From assembly GCA_030847615.1 (NCBI GenBank), contig JAUMIR010000015.1, forward strand, positions 4,481,501 to 4,545,500: DNA of 64,000 nt. The letters are read 5' to 3'. The position numbers were made by a program, and so were the translations under genes. This document shows positions 63,469 through 64,000 of this stretch, in pieces. The notes beneath the pieces were generated by a model that worked only from the letters and a program-made list of their open reading frames with translations, was not told the origin of the DNA and did no database searches. The first letter of the stretch is position 1. Each line of letters starts with the position of its first letter. The DNA is from Gambelia wislizenii. Lineage: Eukaryota > Chordata > Lepidosauria > Squamata > Crotaphytidae.

Positions 63469-64000
63469 CAAAAAAACAAAACCATATTATGAACTTTTCC
63501 AAGCTCTGGGATGGGCAACTTCAAGACTCCTGCAGTTCTCTCTTCTTAAGGTCATTGCTCGTTTAAGACAGACATGGTTAATAATACATATTCAGGTCGA
63601 GATTGTCCTCTATAAAGAACATATTTCCACCCTTGACCATCCTGACCTTGTGCTGTGCTTCAGAGGGAATTCTGATTGTATTACCTCTGTGAAAAAGTGC
63701 AGATATTGCCATGGAAAAGGCCCCAGTCAATGTAAGCCAGTGGTGGAAAACTAGAACAGGTGTGTGTGTGGAGGGGGGAATAAATTATTTTGTATCTGGG
63801 GCTGTTGGTGGGCTGCATAGATTGCTACCTTCCCAGCTCCCCCCCCCCCGGAAAAAACCCCAGAAAACTGTGTCTGTGACTTTTAGTTTTGGAAAATAGA
63901 TCATTTTAAAATGTTAAACAGCATATGTTGAGGGGGATGGGTCTCCTCCAGCTTATTTTAAAAGTGCGTAATGTGCTGTATTTGCTTATTGGTCGTTTTC
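63469..64000. other. Unassigned sequence to window end
   Basis: A C-run at 63,838-63,849 and an otherwise featureless stretch. Open frames are short and without recognised content. Confidence 0.35.

Noticed and set aside
62648..64000. Missing first coding exon of SELENBP1
   Set aside because: No segment on minus encodes the expected short Cys/Gly-rich N-terminus ending in phase 1 before a GT donor.

Overview
The window is vertebrate nuclear DNA, most likely from a squamate reptile (lizard). One split host gene lies in a dense and varied repeat landscape: CR1, L2, L1, RTE-like and Vingi-like LINEs, Penelope-like elements, a Ty3/gypsy LTR element of Sushi type, Tigger/pogo-like and other MITEs, and tRNA/MIR-like SINEs. 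There is no prokaryotic organisation (no operons, no ribosome binding sites, no long intact single-exon genes). The species assignment rests on this repeat mixture and is an inference.

Host gene. The minus strand carries SELENBP1 (selenium-binding protein 1, methanethiol oxidase). Ten coding exons run from 62,647 down to the stop at 11,906, all with GT-AG introns and matching phases. They supply 1,358 nt of CDS. This is what a 472-residue protein (human length) needs, less the first 20 codons plus 1 nt, which must lie upstream of the window. Two introns are inflated: about 16.1 kb between E1 and E2, and about 13.6 kb between E7 and E8.

Layout. 1-11.6 kb: sequence downstream of the gene (solo LTR, MITEs, LINE fragments, L2 tail, SINEs). 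11.6-16.5 kb: 3' UTR and exons E10-E8. 16.5-30 kb: the E7-E8 intron, with a three-level nest in which a Penelope-like element contains an L1 that contains a nearly full-length Vingi-like LINE. Each layer has its own perfect target-site duplication (TSD). 30-46.5 kb: exons E7-E2, with introns of CR1, L1, L2, Tigger-like and palindromic MITE copies. 46.5-62.5 kb: the E1-E2 intron, with an L2 (minus), a CR1 with esterase-type ORF1 remnant, APE and partial RT (plus), a Sushi-type LTR plus gag fragment, a ~3.55-kb minisatellite with 49/45-bp units, and several 620-bp MITEs. 62.6-64 kb: 5' intronic sequence.

Main observations. (1) Four Penelope-derived insertions share the same termini and 12-bp TSDs, and two of them are only 134 and 195 bp long, being little more than the two inverted ends. 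(2) The minisatellite unit matches, in reverse complement, the interior of Tigger-like MITEs found elsewhere in the window, and an LTR element is embedded at its edge. (3) A ~620-bp MITE family makes 5-bp TSDs and carries two conserved consensus 5' splice-donor motifs. (4) The Vingi-like LINE is disabled by four in-frame stops, all TGA, and one frameshift, which fits CpG decay.
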